Below are positions 1 to 8,248 of a stretch of 64,000 nucleotides of DNA, piece by piece. The first letter of the stretch is position 1; each line of letters opens with the position of its first letter. The stretch is from Thalassobaculum sp. OXR-137. GTDB taxonomy: Bacteria > Pseudomonadota > Alphaproteobacteria > Thalassobaculales > Thalassobaculaceae. The notes below the pieces were generated by a model. The model was given only the letters and a program-made list of their open reading frames with translations. It was not told the DNA's origin and did no database searches. The position numbers and the translations under genes were made by a program. The stretch is taken from assembly GCF_034377285.1 (NCBI RefSeq), contig NZ_CP139715.1, forward strand, positions 1,968,001-2,032,000, written 5' to 3'.

Positions 1-2906
1 GCCGGGCGGGACGGGGCAAGCGGGCGCGGCGGGGTCGGCTCGCGCGGCGCGTCGGCCGTGGCCCAGGCGGGCAGGGGAGCCGGACCGGTCGCCGCCGCTT
101 CCGCCTTGGCGGCGGGCAGGGCGGCCTCCTGCGGGGTGGCCAGGACCAGGGTGCCGTCCGCATCCTCGGTGGCGAGACCCGGCAGTCCGGCGCGGGCATG
201 GCCGAACCAGCCCTTGTCGATCGGATCGCGCTTGCCCTTCCAGCCGCAGACGATCAGCCGGTCCTCGGCCCGGGTCATGGCGACATAGAGCAGGCGGCGG
301 TACTCCTCCTCCATCGCCTCGCGCGCCTTCGCCCGCGCACCGGCGGACACGGCATCGGCGCTGGCGCTGGACGGCGCCCACAGGGGCAGGTCGATGCCGT
401 CGGCATGCCACACGACGGCGTCGCGAAGCTGCGGCGGGCGCACGGTGTCGGGCAGGATGACGATCGGCGCCTGCAGGCCCTTGGCCCCGTGCACGGTCAT
501 GACCCGGACTTGGTCGACCTCGCCGCCCTCCAGCTCGCGCTTCACTTCCTGGGCGCTGGTGGCGACCGCGTGCAGGAAGCTCTGCAGCGAGGGCGGGTTC
601 TCGCGCTCGTCGTCCAGGGCCTGGGCCAGGAACTCGTCGATCGCGTCCTCGCAGTCGGGGCCGAGCCGGGCGACCAGCCGCTCGCGGCCGCGCTCGGCCG
701 ACAGGATCTGCTGGTAGAAGGCATGCGGCGGCAGGTGACGGGCCATGGTCGTCCAGCGGGCGAGCCGTCGGGCAGCCCGGGCAAAGACGTCGCGCTCCTC
801 AGCCCGGCGCCACAGCTCGGCCCACAGACGGCGCTCCCGGCGGCCCTGGGCGAGGTCCAGCAGGTCGTCCTCGCTCAGCCCGACCAGCGGGCTCTTCAGC
901 ACCGTGGCGAGGGTGAGATCGTCATCGGGCAGCAGCAGCGCCTCGCCGAGCGCGATCAGGTCGCGCACCGCCATCTGTTCGGTCAGCACCATGCGGTCGA
1001 CGCCGGCCACCGGCACGCCGGCGGCCTTCAGCGCCCGCACCAGCTCGGCAACGAAGGCGCCGCGGCGGCGGACCAGCACCATGACGTCGCCCGGCCGGAT
1101 CGGCCGGTTCTGCGCTTCCAGGATCTCGCCCGAGGCGATCCAGCCGGCGATGCGGCCGGCGACACGCTGGGCCAGGCGGGTGACCGGCGCGTCCATGGCG
1201 GCGCGGGTCAGGGGTGGCGACCAGAAATCGGCCTCCTCCTCGTCCATCGGCTCGATCACCGGCCAGAGCTCGACCCGTCCCGCTTGGCCGGTGCGGCTGG
1301 CCCGGTGCGCGATCTCGCGGGCGACGCCGGCCACCACCTCGGCCACGCCCTGGCGGGCGTCCTCGCGGGCGAAGACCGCATCCACCGCCCCCAGCACCGC
1401 CGCGGTGGAGCGGAAGGAGACCTGCATCTGCACGTCGCGGAAGCGCTGCTCGGCGGCGGTGACCCGCGCGGCGAAATGCAGGCGCGCCCGGGTGAAGCCG
1501 GCCGGGTCGGCACCCTGGAAGCTGTAGATCGACTGCTTGACGTCGCCCACGGCGAAGATGGTGCGGGGCCGGTCCGGGGCGCGCTCCGCGGCGGCGCCGA
1601 TGCCGGAGAAGAACTCCTCGGCGAGCGCGCGCACGATCTCCCATTGGGCCGGGCTGGTGTCCTGGGCCTCGTCGATCAGGATGTGCTCCAGCCCCTCGTC
1701 CAGCTTGAACAGCACCCAGCCGGCGGTGCCGGGGGCGGCTAGCAGCCGGCGGGCCCGTTCCACCAGATCCTCGAAATCGAGCAGGGCACGGCGGGACTTG
1801 GCGGTGGCATAGGCGTCGATGATGGCGGTGGACAGCCGGATCAGGGCGGCCGAGCGCAGGGCGGTGTCCAGGGCCTTGCGCCGCTCCTCCACCTCCAGGA
1901 TCCGCTCCGCCTCCCGCGTCAGGTCGTCGACCACGCTCGGCGCGCGCTCCTGCACCCCCTTGGTCGCGAGCCGGGCCTGGACCGTGCCCTCCTGGGTCAG
2001 CAGCGCGCGCTTGTAGTCGTCCCAGGCCACCGCCCGGGCATCGCCGTCGGGCAGGGCGAGCCAGGCGAACAGGGCGTCGGCCCGCTTGGCGTCGGTCTTG
2101 CCGCCGGCCGCCAGCGCGCTCGCCGCGTCGTGCAGGGCGTCCCGGTCGAAGGCGCCGTCCTCGCTGGCCACCCGGCGCAGGGTCCAGTCGGTCTGGTCCG
2201 GGTCGGTTCCGAAGGTGGCGTGCAGCCGGGCGGCGATCGCGTCGACTCCGCCGGCGGCCTCCACCGAGCGGGTCAGGCGGGTGCGCTGGACCAGCATGGT
2301 CTTCAGCAGGTCGCGCACGGTCTGCTCCGCCGCCCGCTCGGTCACCACGGCGAGCGCGTCGGCCAGATCGCCGTCGGCCCCGCTGCGCGCCCGTTCGAGC
2401 ACGGTGCGCTCGGCATCCTCCAGCAGGCTCGCCGCCGCCCGGTCGTCGGCCAGACGGAAGTTCGGCGGCACGCCGGCCTCGAGCGGGAAGCGGCCGAGCA
2501 GGGACTGGGCGAAGGCGTGGATGGTTTGGATCTTCAGCCCGCCCGGCGCATCCAGCACCTCGGCGAACAGGCGGCGCGCCTTGGCCATGCGGTCCTGGCT
2601 CGCAACCCGGCCGTCCAGGGCTTCCAGTTCCTTGCCGAGAGCGTCGGCGTCGAGCACGGTCCATTTCGCCAGGGTGCGCGACAGGCGGGTCGCCATTTCC
2701 GCCGCCGCCGCCTTGGTGAAGGTCAGGCAGAGCAGCCGCTGCGGCTTGGTGCCGGCCAGCAGCAGGTTCAGCAGCCGGTCGGTCAGCACCTTGGTCTTGC
2801 CGGAGCCGGCGGAGGCTGCGACCCAGGCGGAGACCGACGGATCGGCGGCCTCGCGCTGGTTGCGGGTGGCTTCCTCGACTGCACTGACCGAGTCGATGAC
2901 GCTCAT
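1..2906 (-). CDS. addA: AddA, double-strand-break repair helicase-nuclease subunit (C-terminus outside window)
   Basis: ATP-dependent helicase subunit of the AddAB enzyme, which resects double-strand breaks to load RecA. The first 968 codons are inside the window and the reading frame stays open to the edge, so the C-terminal nuclease domain is not visible. The N-terminus reads MSVIDSVSAVEEATRNQ and is followed by a UvrD-type Walker A, AASAGSGKTKVL, at about residues 30-41, then LCLTFTKAAAAEMATRL, typical of superfamily 1 helicases. The start ATG (2906-2904) overlaps the addB stop in an ATGA, so the two are translationally coupled with addB upstream. Start and family are clear; the nuclease half is inferred from the family. 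Confidence 0.95.
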   Translation of the reverse strand, partial: MSVIDSVSAVEEATRNQREAADPSVSAWVAASAGSGKTKVLTDRLLNLLLAGTKPQRLLCLTFTKAAAAEMATRLSRTLAKWTVLDADALGKELEALDGRVASQDRMAKARRLFAEVLDAPGGLKIQTIHAFAQSLLGRFPLEAGVPPNFRLADDRAAASLLEDAERTVLERARSGADGDLADALAVVTERAAEQTVRDLLKTMLVQRTRLTRSVEAAGGVDAIAARLHATFGTDPDQTDWTLRRVASEDGAFDRDALHDAASALAAGGKTDAKRADALFAWLALPDGDARAVAWDDYKRALLTQEGTVQARLATKGVQERAPSVVDDLTREAERILEVEERRKALDTALRSAALIRLSTAIIDAYATAKSRRALLDFEDLVERARRLLAAPGTAGWVLFKLDEGLEHILIDEAQDTSPAQWEIVRALAEEFFSGIGAAAERAPDRPRTIFAVGDVKQSIYSFQGADPAGFTRARLHFAARVTAAEQRFRDVQMQVSFRSTAAVLGAVDAVFAREDARQGVAEVVAGVAREIAHRASRTGQAGRVELWPVIEPMDEEEADFWSPPLTRAAMDAPVTRLAQRVAGRIAGWIASGEILEAQNRPIRPGDVMVLVRRRGAFVAELVRALKAAGVPVAGVDRMVLTEQMAVRDLIALGEALLLPDDDLTLATVLKSPLVGLSEDDLLDLAQGRRERRLWAELWRRAEERDVFARAARRLARWTTMARHLPPHAFYQQILSAERGRERLVARLGPDCEDAIDEFLAQALDDERENPPSLQSFLHAVATSAQEVKRELEGGEVDQVRVMTVHGAKGLQAPIVILPDTVRPPQLRDAVVWHADGIDLPLWAPSSASADAVSAGARAKAREAMEEEYRRLLYVAMTRAEDRLIVCGWKGKRDPIDKGWFGHARAGLPGLATEDADGTLVLATPQEAALPAAKAEAAATGPAPLPAWATADAPREPTPPRPLAPSRP

Positions 2907-5900
2907 CCCTCGCCCTCCTCGCCGGCCGACCAGTCGCCGGTGCGCGCCAGGTGGTCGTAGTCGTTGAAGCGCAGGCTGCGGCGCGGGTCCGGGGCGGCGT
3001 GATAGGGGGTGGTCTCGTCGTCGAAGGCGGCGATCAGCGCCTCCAGTCCCTCGCGGGCGCCCTGCACCAGCTCCGGCACGATCGCATCGACCGCGTCGAT
3101 CTTGCCCGGTGGGGTGCCGCCGCCGACCCGCCAGTATTCCAACGAGGCCACGTCGGCCGCCGCCATCTCCGGGAAGCCGCCGGCCATCAGGATCATCGCC
3201 TCCAGCGGAAGCTGCGGCGCGCGGCCGGCCTTCAGGTCGCTCAAGCTCGGGTTCGAGCCGGTCTTGTAGTCGACAATCGCGTAGGTGCCATCGCCGCGCT
3301 TATCTATCCGGTCGGCGGTGCCGAACAGCTCGAACGGACCGCCGGGGCCGGCCAGGGTCATCGCGCCCTGCCGCTCGGTGGCGGAATAGTCGAGCGACCT
3401 GCGGCGCTCCCGCTCGGTCTCCACGAACCAGCGGGCCACCCGCTCGAAGCGCGGCCACCAGAACGCCCAGACACCGGGTCGGTCCATATGGCCGGCGAAG
3501 CTGCGCTTGCCGTATTCGATCAGAACCTCGGCCGGATCGGGCGGCAGGTCGCGGGGATAGTCCTGCACGAAGGCGTCCAGCGCCTCGTGGATGGCGTTGC
3601 CGCGCTCGATGGCGCCGACCTCCATGTCCAACGGGTCGAGTTTGCGCAGATCGAGAATGTAGCGGGCGTAGATCGAATAGGGGTCGCGCAGCCATGTGTC
3701 GATCCGGGTGACGGACAGCCGGCGGGGCCGCTGATCCAGGCGCGGGCGCGGCTCCGGCGGACGGCCGGGGTCGGGGGCGGCGGGGGTGTCGAGCAGCGCG
3801 TGCCAGCGGGCGGGTGCGGGCCAGGAAGCCAGCCGCTCCTCGCTGTGCAGGGCGCGGGCGACGGTATCGAGCCGCAGCAGCCAGCGCGAGGGAATGGTCG
3901 GGCTGCCGTCGACCCGCTGGGCGCGGGTCAGGAAGACCTCGCGCCCGCCCATGGCCATGGCGACGTCATGGGCGGCCTTGCCGATGGCGAGATCGATGGA
4001 GGGCAGGCCGAAATCCCGGCGCATGGGCCGGCTCATCCATGGGTCCGGCTTCGGCTCGGCCGGCCAGGTGCCTTCGTTCAGCCCGCCCAGAATCACCCGG
4101 TCGAAGGCCAACAGACGGGCCTCCAGCACGCCGAGGATGTGCAGGCGCGGGTGGCTGCCGTAGCGCGGGCGCACGACCCGGCCTTCCAGCAGGGCGTCGA
4201 ACAGGCCGGGCCAGTCGCGGCCGGCGATCGGCTCCATGCCGGCCGCCCCGTCGGCGAACTCGTTGGACAGCCGGGCCAGGGCCTCGCCCGCCTCGCCGAC
4301 CCACAGGCGCAGACTGCCATGGGTGTCCTGGGAGGTGGCCAGGATCTCCGCCGCGCGCAGATGGGCGTCGAGGATCTCCGGCACGGCGACCGAGGGTTGG
4401 GACAACGCCGCCTCCAGCGGACCCAGCGCGTCGGCCAGCCGGTCGCAGAAGCCGATCAGTGCGGCCATGGGGTCCGACTTCAGGCCGGAGAGCGCCACCG
4501 CCCGGCGCAGCCCGGCAAGACCGGGGGCGGGGCGGGGGCCGCGCAGGATGTCCCGGTCCAGCCGTTCCACCAGCCGCTCGAACCGCTCCGGCGGCAGACC
4601 GGCGCCGCTGAGGGGATGCTTCAGCAGCGACAGCAGGGCAACCGGCGCGCAGTCGACCGAAGCCCTGGCCAGCAGACGCAGGAACACCGCCGGCGCGCTG
4701 TTGGACAGCGGCGCGCCGCCGGAATCGTTCACCTCCAGCCGCTCGCCGTCGCCGGCCTCGATCCGCCAGCGGCGCAGCTCGACGGCGACCCGGCGGGCGA
4801 GCCGGCGGTCGGGGGTGACCAGGGCGGCGGTCTTGCCCGGATGCTCCAGCACCTCGCGCATCAGCAGGGCGATGATCCCGGCCTCCTCGCGCGGCGAGGC
4901 GGCGTCGATCCGGGTGATGCCGTCGAAGGCGGCCGGGGTGGGGGCGTCGGGCGCGGTGGACAGGCCGCGCCAGGCCTCGGTCGTGGCCGCCGGGCGCATG
5001 GTCTCGCGGATCAGCCGGTCGCGGCCGCCGGTCACGGCGGGGGACCAGTCGCGCACCTGCTCGCGGTCGATGCCGAGGCTGCGCAGCAGGCTGTGCAGGC
5101 CGTGCTGGGGGTGAGTCGGGTCGTCGCCGATGGCGGCCCAGCTCGCCGTATCGCTGTCCCGGTCGAGTCCCGGCAGCACGATGGCGCCGGCCGGCAGCTC
5201 CAGCACCGCGCGCATCAGCTCGGCGGTGGCCGGAATCGACCCGGTCGAGCCGGCGACGATGACCGGCGTCGCCGGACGGCTGGCGCGCAGGGCGGCGGCC
5301 TCCGCCCGCATCAGGGCGTCGCGCCGGGCCATGGGATCGATCGCCGCCAGCTCCTCCAGCCGGGCCGGCCAGATCTCGGTGACGATCTTCAGGAAGGCGA
5401 TGGTCTTGTCCCAATGGGCGGCATAGGCATCCGGGGCGAGATCCTTCAGGCCGGCGAATTCCAGCCCGTGCATCTGCACCTCGTCGATCAGCCGCGCCAG
5501 GGCCGCGGCCAGACGGTAGGCGTGCTCCGGCGCGTCCGGCGTGGCGCTGTCCGGATCGGACCGCAGGAAGGCCGTCACCAGCCGCATCAGCTCCAGATGG
5601 CGCTGCAGGTCGGGGATGGCGGGCGGGATCTCCAGGGCGCCGGCGGCACCGGCCTCCGAGCCCATCTCCACGTCCAGCAGGTCCTCGTCCACGTCGGAGA
5701 CGGTGGAGAGCTTGGGCAGCAGCATCGGCCGTCCGTCGCCGAAGCGCAGGAAGGCATCCGCCGCCGAGCGTACCGCGCGGCGGGTCGGCAGCAGCAGGCG
5801 GACGTCGGTCAGGGCGATCGGATCGCCGGCCACCCGCTCCCACACGCCGGCCGCCAGCCGGTCGAGGAACGGCGTGCCGATGGGAATAGTGTAGACGCGG

Positions 5901-5908
5901 TCGGTCAT
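2903..5908 (-). CDS. addB: AddB, double-strand-break repair protein
   Basis: Partner subunit of AddA in the AddAB helicase-nuclease. The protein has 1001 residues, normal for alphaproteobacterial AddB. The N-terminal part (LLLPTRRAVRSAADAFLR, about residues 38-55) is the degenerate helicase-like region. The C-terminus has a RecB/PD-(D/E)XK nuclease core, with AIVDYKTGSNPSLSDL near residue 895 carrying the D-x-K catalytic signature. It lies directly downstream of murU, with about 20 bases between, and overlaps addA by 4 bases, so all belong to one leftward transcription unit. I see no obvious cysteine cluster for an iron-sulfur site. Confidence 0.96.
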   Translation of the reverse strand: MTDRVYTIPIGTPFLDRLAAGVWERVAGDPIALTDVRLLLPTRRAVRSAADAFLRFGDGRPMLLPKLSTVSDVDEDLLDVEMGSEAGAAGALEIPPAIPDLQRHLELMRLVTAFLRSDPDSATPDAPEHAYRLAAALARLIDEVQMHGLEFAGLKDLAPDAYAAHWDKTIAFLKIVTEIWPARLEELAAIDPMARRDALMRAEAAALRASRPATPVIVAGSTGSIPATAELMRAVLELPAGAIVLPGLDRDSDTASWAAIGDDPTHPQHGLHSLLRSLGIDREQVRDWSPAVTGGRDRLIRETMRPAATTEAWRGLSTAPDAPTPAAFDGITRIDAASPREEAGIIALLMREVLEHPGKTAALVTPDRRLARRVAVELRRWRIEAGDGERLEVNDSGGAPLSNSAPAVFLRLLARASVDCAPVALLSLLKHPLSGAGLPPERFERLVERLDRDILRGPRPAPGLAGLRRAVALSGLKSDPMAALIGFCDRLADALGPLEAALSQPSVAVPEILDAHLRAAEILATSQDTHGSLRLWVGEAGEALARLSNEFADGAAGMEPIAGRDWPGLFDALLEGRVVRPRYGSHPRLHILGVLEARLLAFDRVILGGLNEGTWPAEPKPDPWMSRPMRRDFGLPSIDLAIGKAAHDVAMAMGGREVFLTRAQRVDGSPTIPSRWLLRLDTVARALHSEERLASWPAPARWHALLDTPAAPDPGRPPEPRPRLDQRPRRLSVTRIDTWLRDPYSIYARYILDLRKLDPLDMEVGAIERGNAIHEALDAFVQDYPRDLPPDPAEVLIEYGKRSFAGHMDRPGVWAFWWPRFERVARWFVETERERRRSLDYSATERQGAMTLAGPGGPFELFGTADRIDKRGDGTYAIVDYKTGSNPSLSDLKAGRAPQLPLEAMILMAGGFPEMAAADVASLEYWRVGGGTPPGKIDAVDAIVPELVQGAREGLEALIAAFDDETTPYHAAPDPRRSLRFNDYDHLARTGDWSAGEEGEG

Positions 5909-5928
5909 CCGGCTCCGCCGGTCAGGCT

Positions 5929-6693
5929 TCAGAAGAAGGGCACGTCGGCCAGATGCCCCGCGGCAAAGCGCTGATTGGCGCGCTCCAGGTCGGCCGGCGT
6001 GGAGATATGGTACCAGAGCCCGTCATGCAGCGCGCCGAAAAGCCGGCCTTCTTCCTCGGCCTTGTCGTACAGCTTGCGCATGGAGAAGGCGCCCTCCGGC
6101 GCGTCGGCGAAGATCCGCGGGTGGACGATGGACACGCCCATATAGGCATAGGGGGCGACCCGCACCTCGTCGCGGCTGGTCAGCCGGCCGATCTCGTCCA
6201 TGGTGTAGTCGCCATAGCCGTGCCAGCCGAGTACCCGGGCGAAGGGGTAGAGGAGCAACTGGATATCCATCTTCTCCGCGTCCCAGGTATCGGCGAAGCG
6301 GTGCAGGGCGTTCCGCAAGCCGTCGAGCCAGACGCTGTCGCCGTTGATGACGAAGAACGGCTCGTCGCCGAGCTGGGGCAGGGCGTTCTTCACCCCGCCG
6401 CCGGTCTCCAGCACATTGTCCTCGTGGATGACGGTGATCGCCGGGTCCTTGCGGCGCTCGATATAGCGGGTGACGTAGTCGGACAGGTAGTGGGTGTTGA
6501 CCACCACCCGCTTCACCCCGGCGTCCTTCAGGTGCTCCAGCGTGCGTTCCAGGATCGGCACGTCGCCGACCGGGACCATGGGCTTGGGCAGGTTGTCGGT
6601 GATCGGCGCCAGGCGGGTTCCGCGGCCGGCGCAGAGCACCATCGCGGTCTCGGGCAGCCAGTCGGGCCGGCGGCTCAGTCCGGGCAGCAGCAT
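5929..6693 (-). CDS. murU: MurU-type N-acetylmuramate-1-phosphate uridylyltransferase
   Basis: Nucleotidyltransferase of the peptidoglycan recycling shortcut: it converts MurNAc-1-phosphate and UTP to UDP-MurNAc, bypassing de novo UDP-MurNAc synthesis. The 254-residue protein has the sugar-nucleotidyltransferase signature AMVLCAGRGTRLAPIT near residues 17-32, followed by LPKPMVPVG, and an INGDSVW metal-binding segment. It directly follows amgK in the same direction. That pairing, kinase then uridylyltransferase, distinguishes it from glucose-1-phosphate enzymes, which are longer and sit in different contexts. A mannose-1-phosphate guanylyltransferase label is the usual alternative annotation, but the amgK neighbour argues against it. 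Confidence 0.9.
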   Translation of the reverse strand: MLLPGLSRRPDWLPETAMVLCAGRGTRLAPITDNLPKPMVPVGDVPILERTLEHLKDAGVKRVVVNTHYLSDYVTRYIERRKDPAITVIHEDNVLETGGGVKNALPQLGDEPFFVINGDSVWLDGLRNALHRFADTWDAEKMDIQLLLYPFARVLGWHGYGDYTMDEIGRLTSRDEVRVAPYAYMGVSIVHPRIFADAPEGAFSMRKLYDKAEEEGRLFGALHDGLWYHISTPADLERANQRFAAGHLADVPFF

Positions 6694-6714
6694 GCGTGTG
6701 TCCTCACCGGTCTT

Positions 6715-7764
6715 TCATCGTTTGATCTCGGGGCTGATCGAACTGGGCAGGCGCCTGTCCGGCTCGGGGATGCGGCGTACGGCGGACGGCATCTCCCGGT
6801 CGAGCCACGCGGCCACGCCGTCCAGGCCGGCCCGTGTCAGATCGGCCTCTATATGGGCCCAGCAGCGCGGGATATGAACCATGTAGCTGGTCCGTCCGAA
6901 GAAGCCCTGCTGGCGGCCGAACTGCCCCAGGATCTTGATCGCCCGCTGGGCGCCGAGCGCGTGATAGGCGCGCAGGAAGGCGTCCCAGTCCGAGACGTTC
7001 CGCCGGTCGCGATAGCGCTCCAGCATCGCCGCCTCCAGCCCCGGCGCCAGGTCGCGCCGCGCGTCCTGCAGCAGCGAGACCAGATCGTAGGCGGGGCTGC
7101 CGGACAGGGCGTCCTGGAAGTCCAGCAGGCCGCAGCGCGCCAGGCCCTCACGGCCCTCCAGGATCATCAGGTTGTCGACGTGGAAATCGCGCAGCACCAG
7201 GGTGTCGTCGCCGAAGGTCATCACCGGCACGGCGTCCTGCCAGGCGGCTCGATACGACTCGGCCGCGTCGTCGGGCACCACATCGCCCAGGGTCAGCGGT
7301 GCGTACCAGCGCAACATCCGGTCGGCCTCCTCCACCAGCCGTCCGCCGTCATAGGGCGGGGCCGAGAAGCCGATCTCCGGCGCGCGGTCGTGCAGGTCGG
7401 CCAGCAGATCGACGGCGATGGCGTACAGCGCCTCCTCGCTCCAGGCCCGCTCGTTCGGATCGGCCAGGATGCGGGTGAAGGTGCGGTCGCCGAAATCCTC
7501 CAGCAGCAGCAGGCCGGCGGGCACGTCCTCGGCCAGGACAGCCGGGGCGGAATAGCCGAATCGGCGCAGCTGGCCGGCGATGTCGAGGAACGGCCGCACG
7601 TCCTCCAGGGTCGGCGGGGCGTCCATCAGCACGGCTCGGGCGCCGTCGCGCAGCACCCGGTGATAGACCCGGTAGGACGCATCCTTGGCCAGCAGCGTGA
7701 CCTCGGCCCCGCTCCAGCCCGCATTCTCCAGGAATGTCTTGATCTCGGTCTCGCGGTCACTCAC
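6715..7764 (-). CDS. amgK: AmgK-type N-acetylmuramate/N-acetylglucosamine anomeric kinase
   Basis: Cytoplasmic sugar kinase of the aminoglycoside-phosphotransferase fold that phosphorylates recovered MurNAc at C1, making the substrate of MurU. LLLLEDFGDRTF lies in the N-lobe. DFHVDNLMI is the Brenner catalytic loop and LLDFQDAL the metal-binding segment. I place the start at the GTG at 7764 (reading V-S-D-R-E-T-E-I). It overlaps the tsaE stop by 8 bases, and the resulting 349 residues fit the family; an upstream in-frame ATG would extend well into tsaE. The tsaE-amgK-murU order supports the recycling role and, by family knowledge, intrinsic fosfomycin tolerance. Confidence 0.9.
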   Translation of the reverse strand: MSDRETEIKTFLENAGWSGAEVTLLAKDASYRVYHRVLRDGARAVLMDAPPTLEDVRPFLDIAGQLRRFGYSAPAVLAEDVPAGLLLLEDFGDRTFTRILADPNERAWSEEALYAIAVDLLADLHDRAPEIGFSAPPYDGGRLVEEADRMLRWYAPLTLGDVVPDDAAESYRAAWQDAVPVMTFGDDTLVLRDFHVDNLMILEGREGLARCGLLDFQDALSGSPAYDLVSLLQDARRDLAPGLEAAMLERYRDRRNVSDWDAFLRAYHALGAQRAIKILGQFGRQQGFFGRTSYMVHIPRCWAHIEADLTRAGLDGVAAWLDREMPSAVRRIPEPDRRLPSSISPEIKR

Positions 7765-8248
7765 CCGGCAGGGTTCCCGTCTCAATCTCGCCAAGGCGGT
7801 CGGCCCAGCGCCCATGGGGCGTCAGGCGGGCGATCCGCCGGTCGTTTCCATGGCATATTTCGAGCGCGAGTTCGAGCCGATCCGACGGAAGGTGTGCCCC
7901 CAACCTGTCCGGCCATTCCACCAGCACCACGGCCTCGGAGAACGCCTCCAGCAGTCCGAGCTCTTCCACTTCGTCCGGATCGCCGAGCCTGTACAGGTCG
8001 CAATGCCACACGGTGCCGCGTTCGCCCTCGTAGGGCTGAACCAGGGTGAAGGTGGGGCTGGGCACCTCCGCCTCGGGGTCGTCCAGCCAGGCGCGAACGA
8101 AGGCGCGGGCGAGCTCGCTCTTGCCGGCGCCCAGCGGTCCGGTCAGCAGGATGGCCATGCCCGGCTCGGCCCTGTCGGCTAGAGAGGCGGCGAGGCGGTG
8201 GGTAGCGTCCAGGTGGTCCAGGGAGAGGGGCGGCGGCAGGAACGTCAC
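7757..8248 (-). CDS. tsaE: TsaE, tRNA t6A biosynthesis ATPase
   Basis: ATPase component of the complex that makes N6-threonylcarbamoyladenosine at position 37 of ANN-decoding tRNAs. The 163-residue protein has the P-loop LLTGPLGAGKSELARAF (about residues 34-50), then SPTFTLVQ and HCDLYRLGDPDEVEELGL, all diagnostic of TsaE. The start is a GTG that overlaps the divL stop (GTGA), and its stop overlaps the amgK start, so it is embedded in the leftward operon. Confidence 0.96.
   Translation of the reverse strand: MTFLPPPLSLDHLDATHRLAASLADRAEPGMAILLTGPLGAGKSELARAFVRAWLDDPEAEVPSPTFTLVQPYEGERGTVWHCDLYRLGDPDEVEELGLLEAFSEAVVLVEWPDRLGAHLPSDRLELALEICHGNDRRIARLTPHGRWADRLGEIETGTLPGE

Noticed and set aside
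198-1742. A 514-codon plus-strand frame at the window start
   Set aside because: It is antisense to addA, whose frame has a clear P-loop and helicase motifs and runs off the window edge.
2951-5974. A 1007-codon open frame on the plus strand
   Set aside because: It lies opposite addB. High GC keeps antisense frames open; the composition is low-complexity (Gly, Arg, Gln, His) and no domain is visible.
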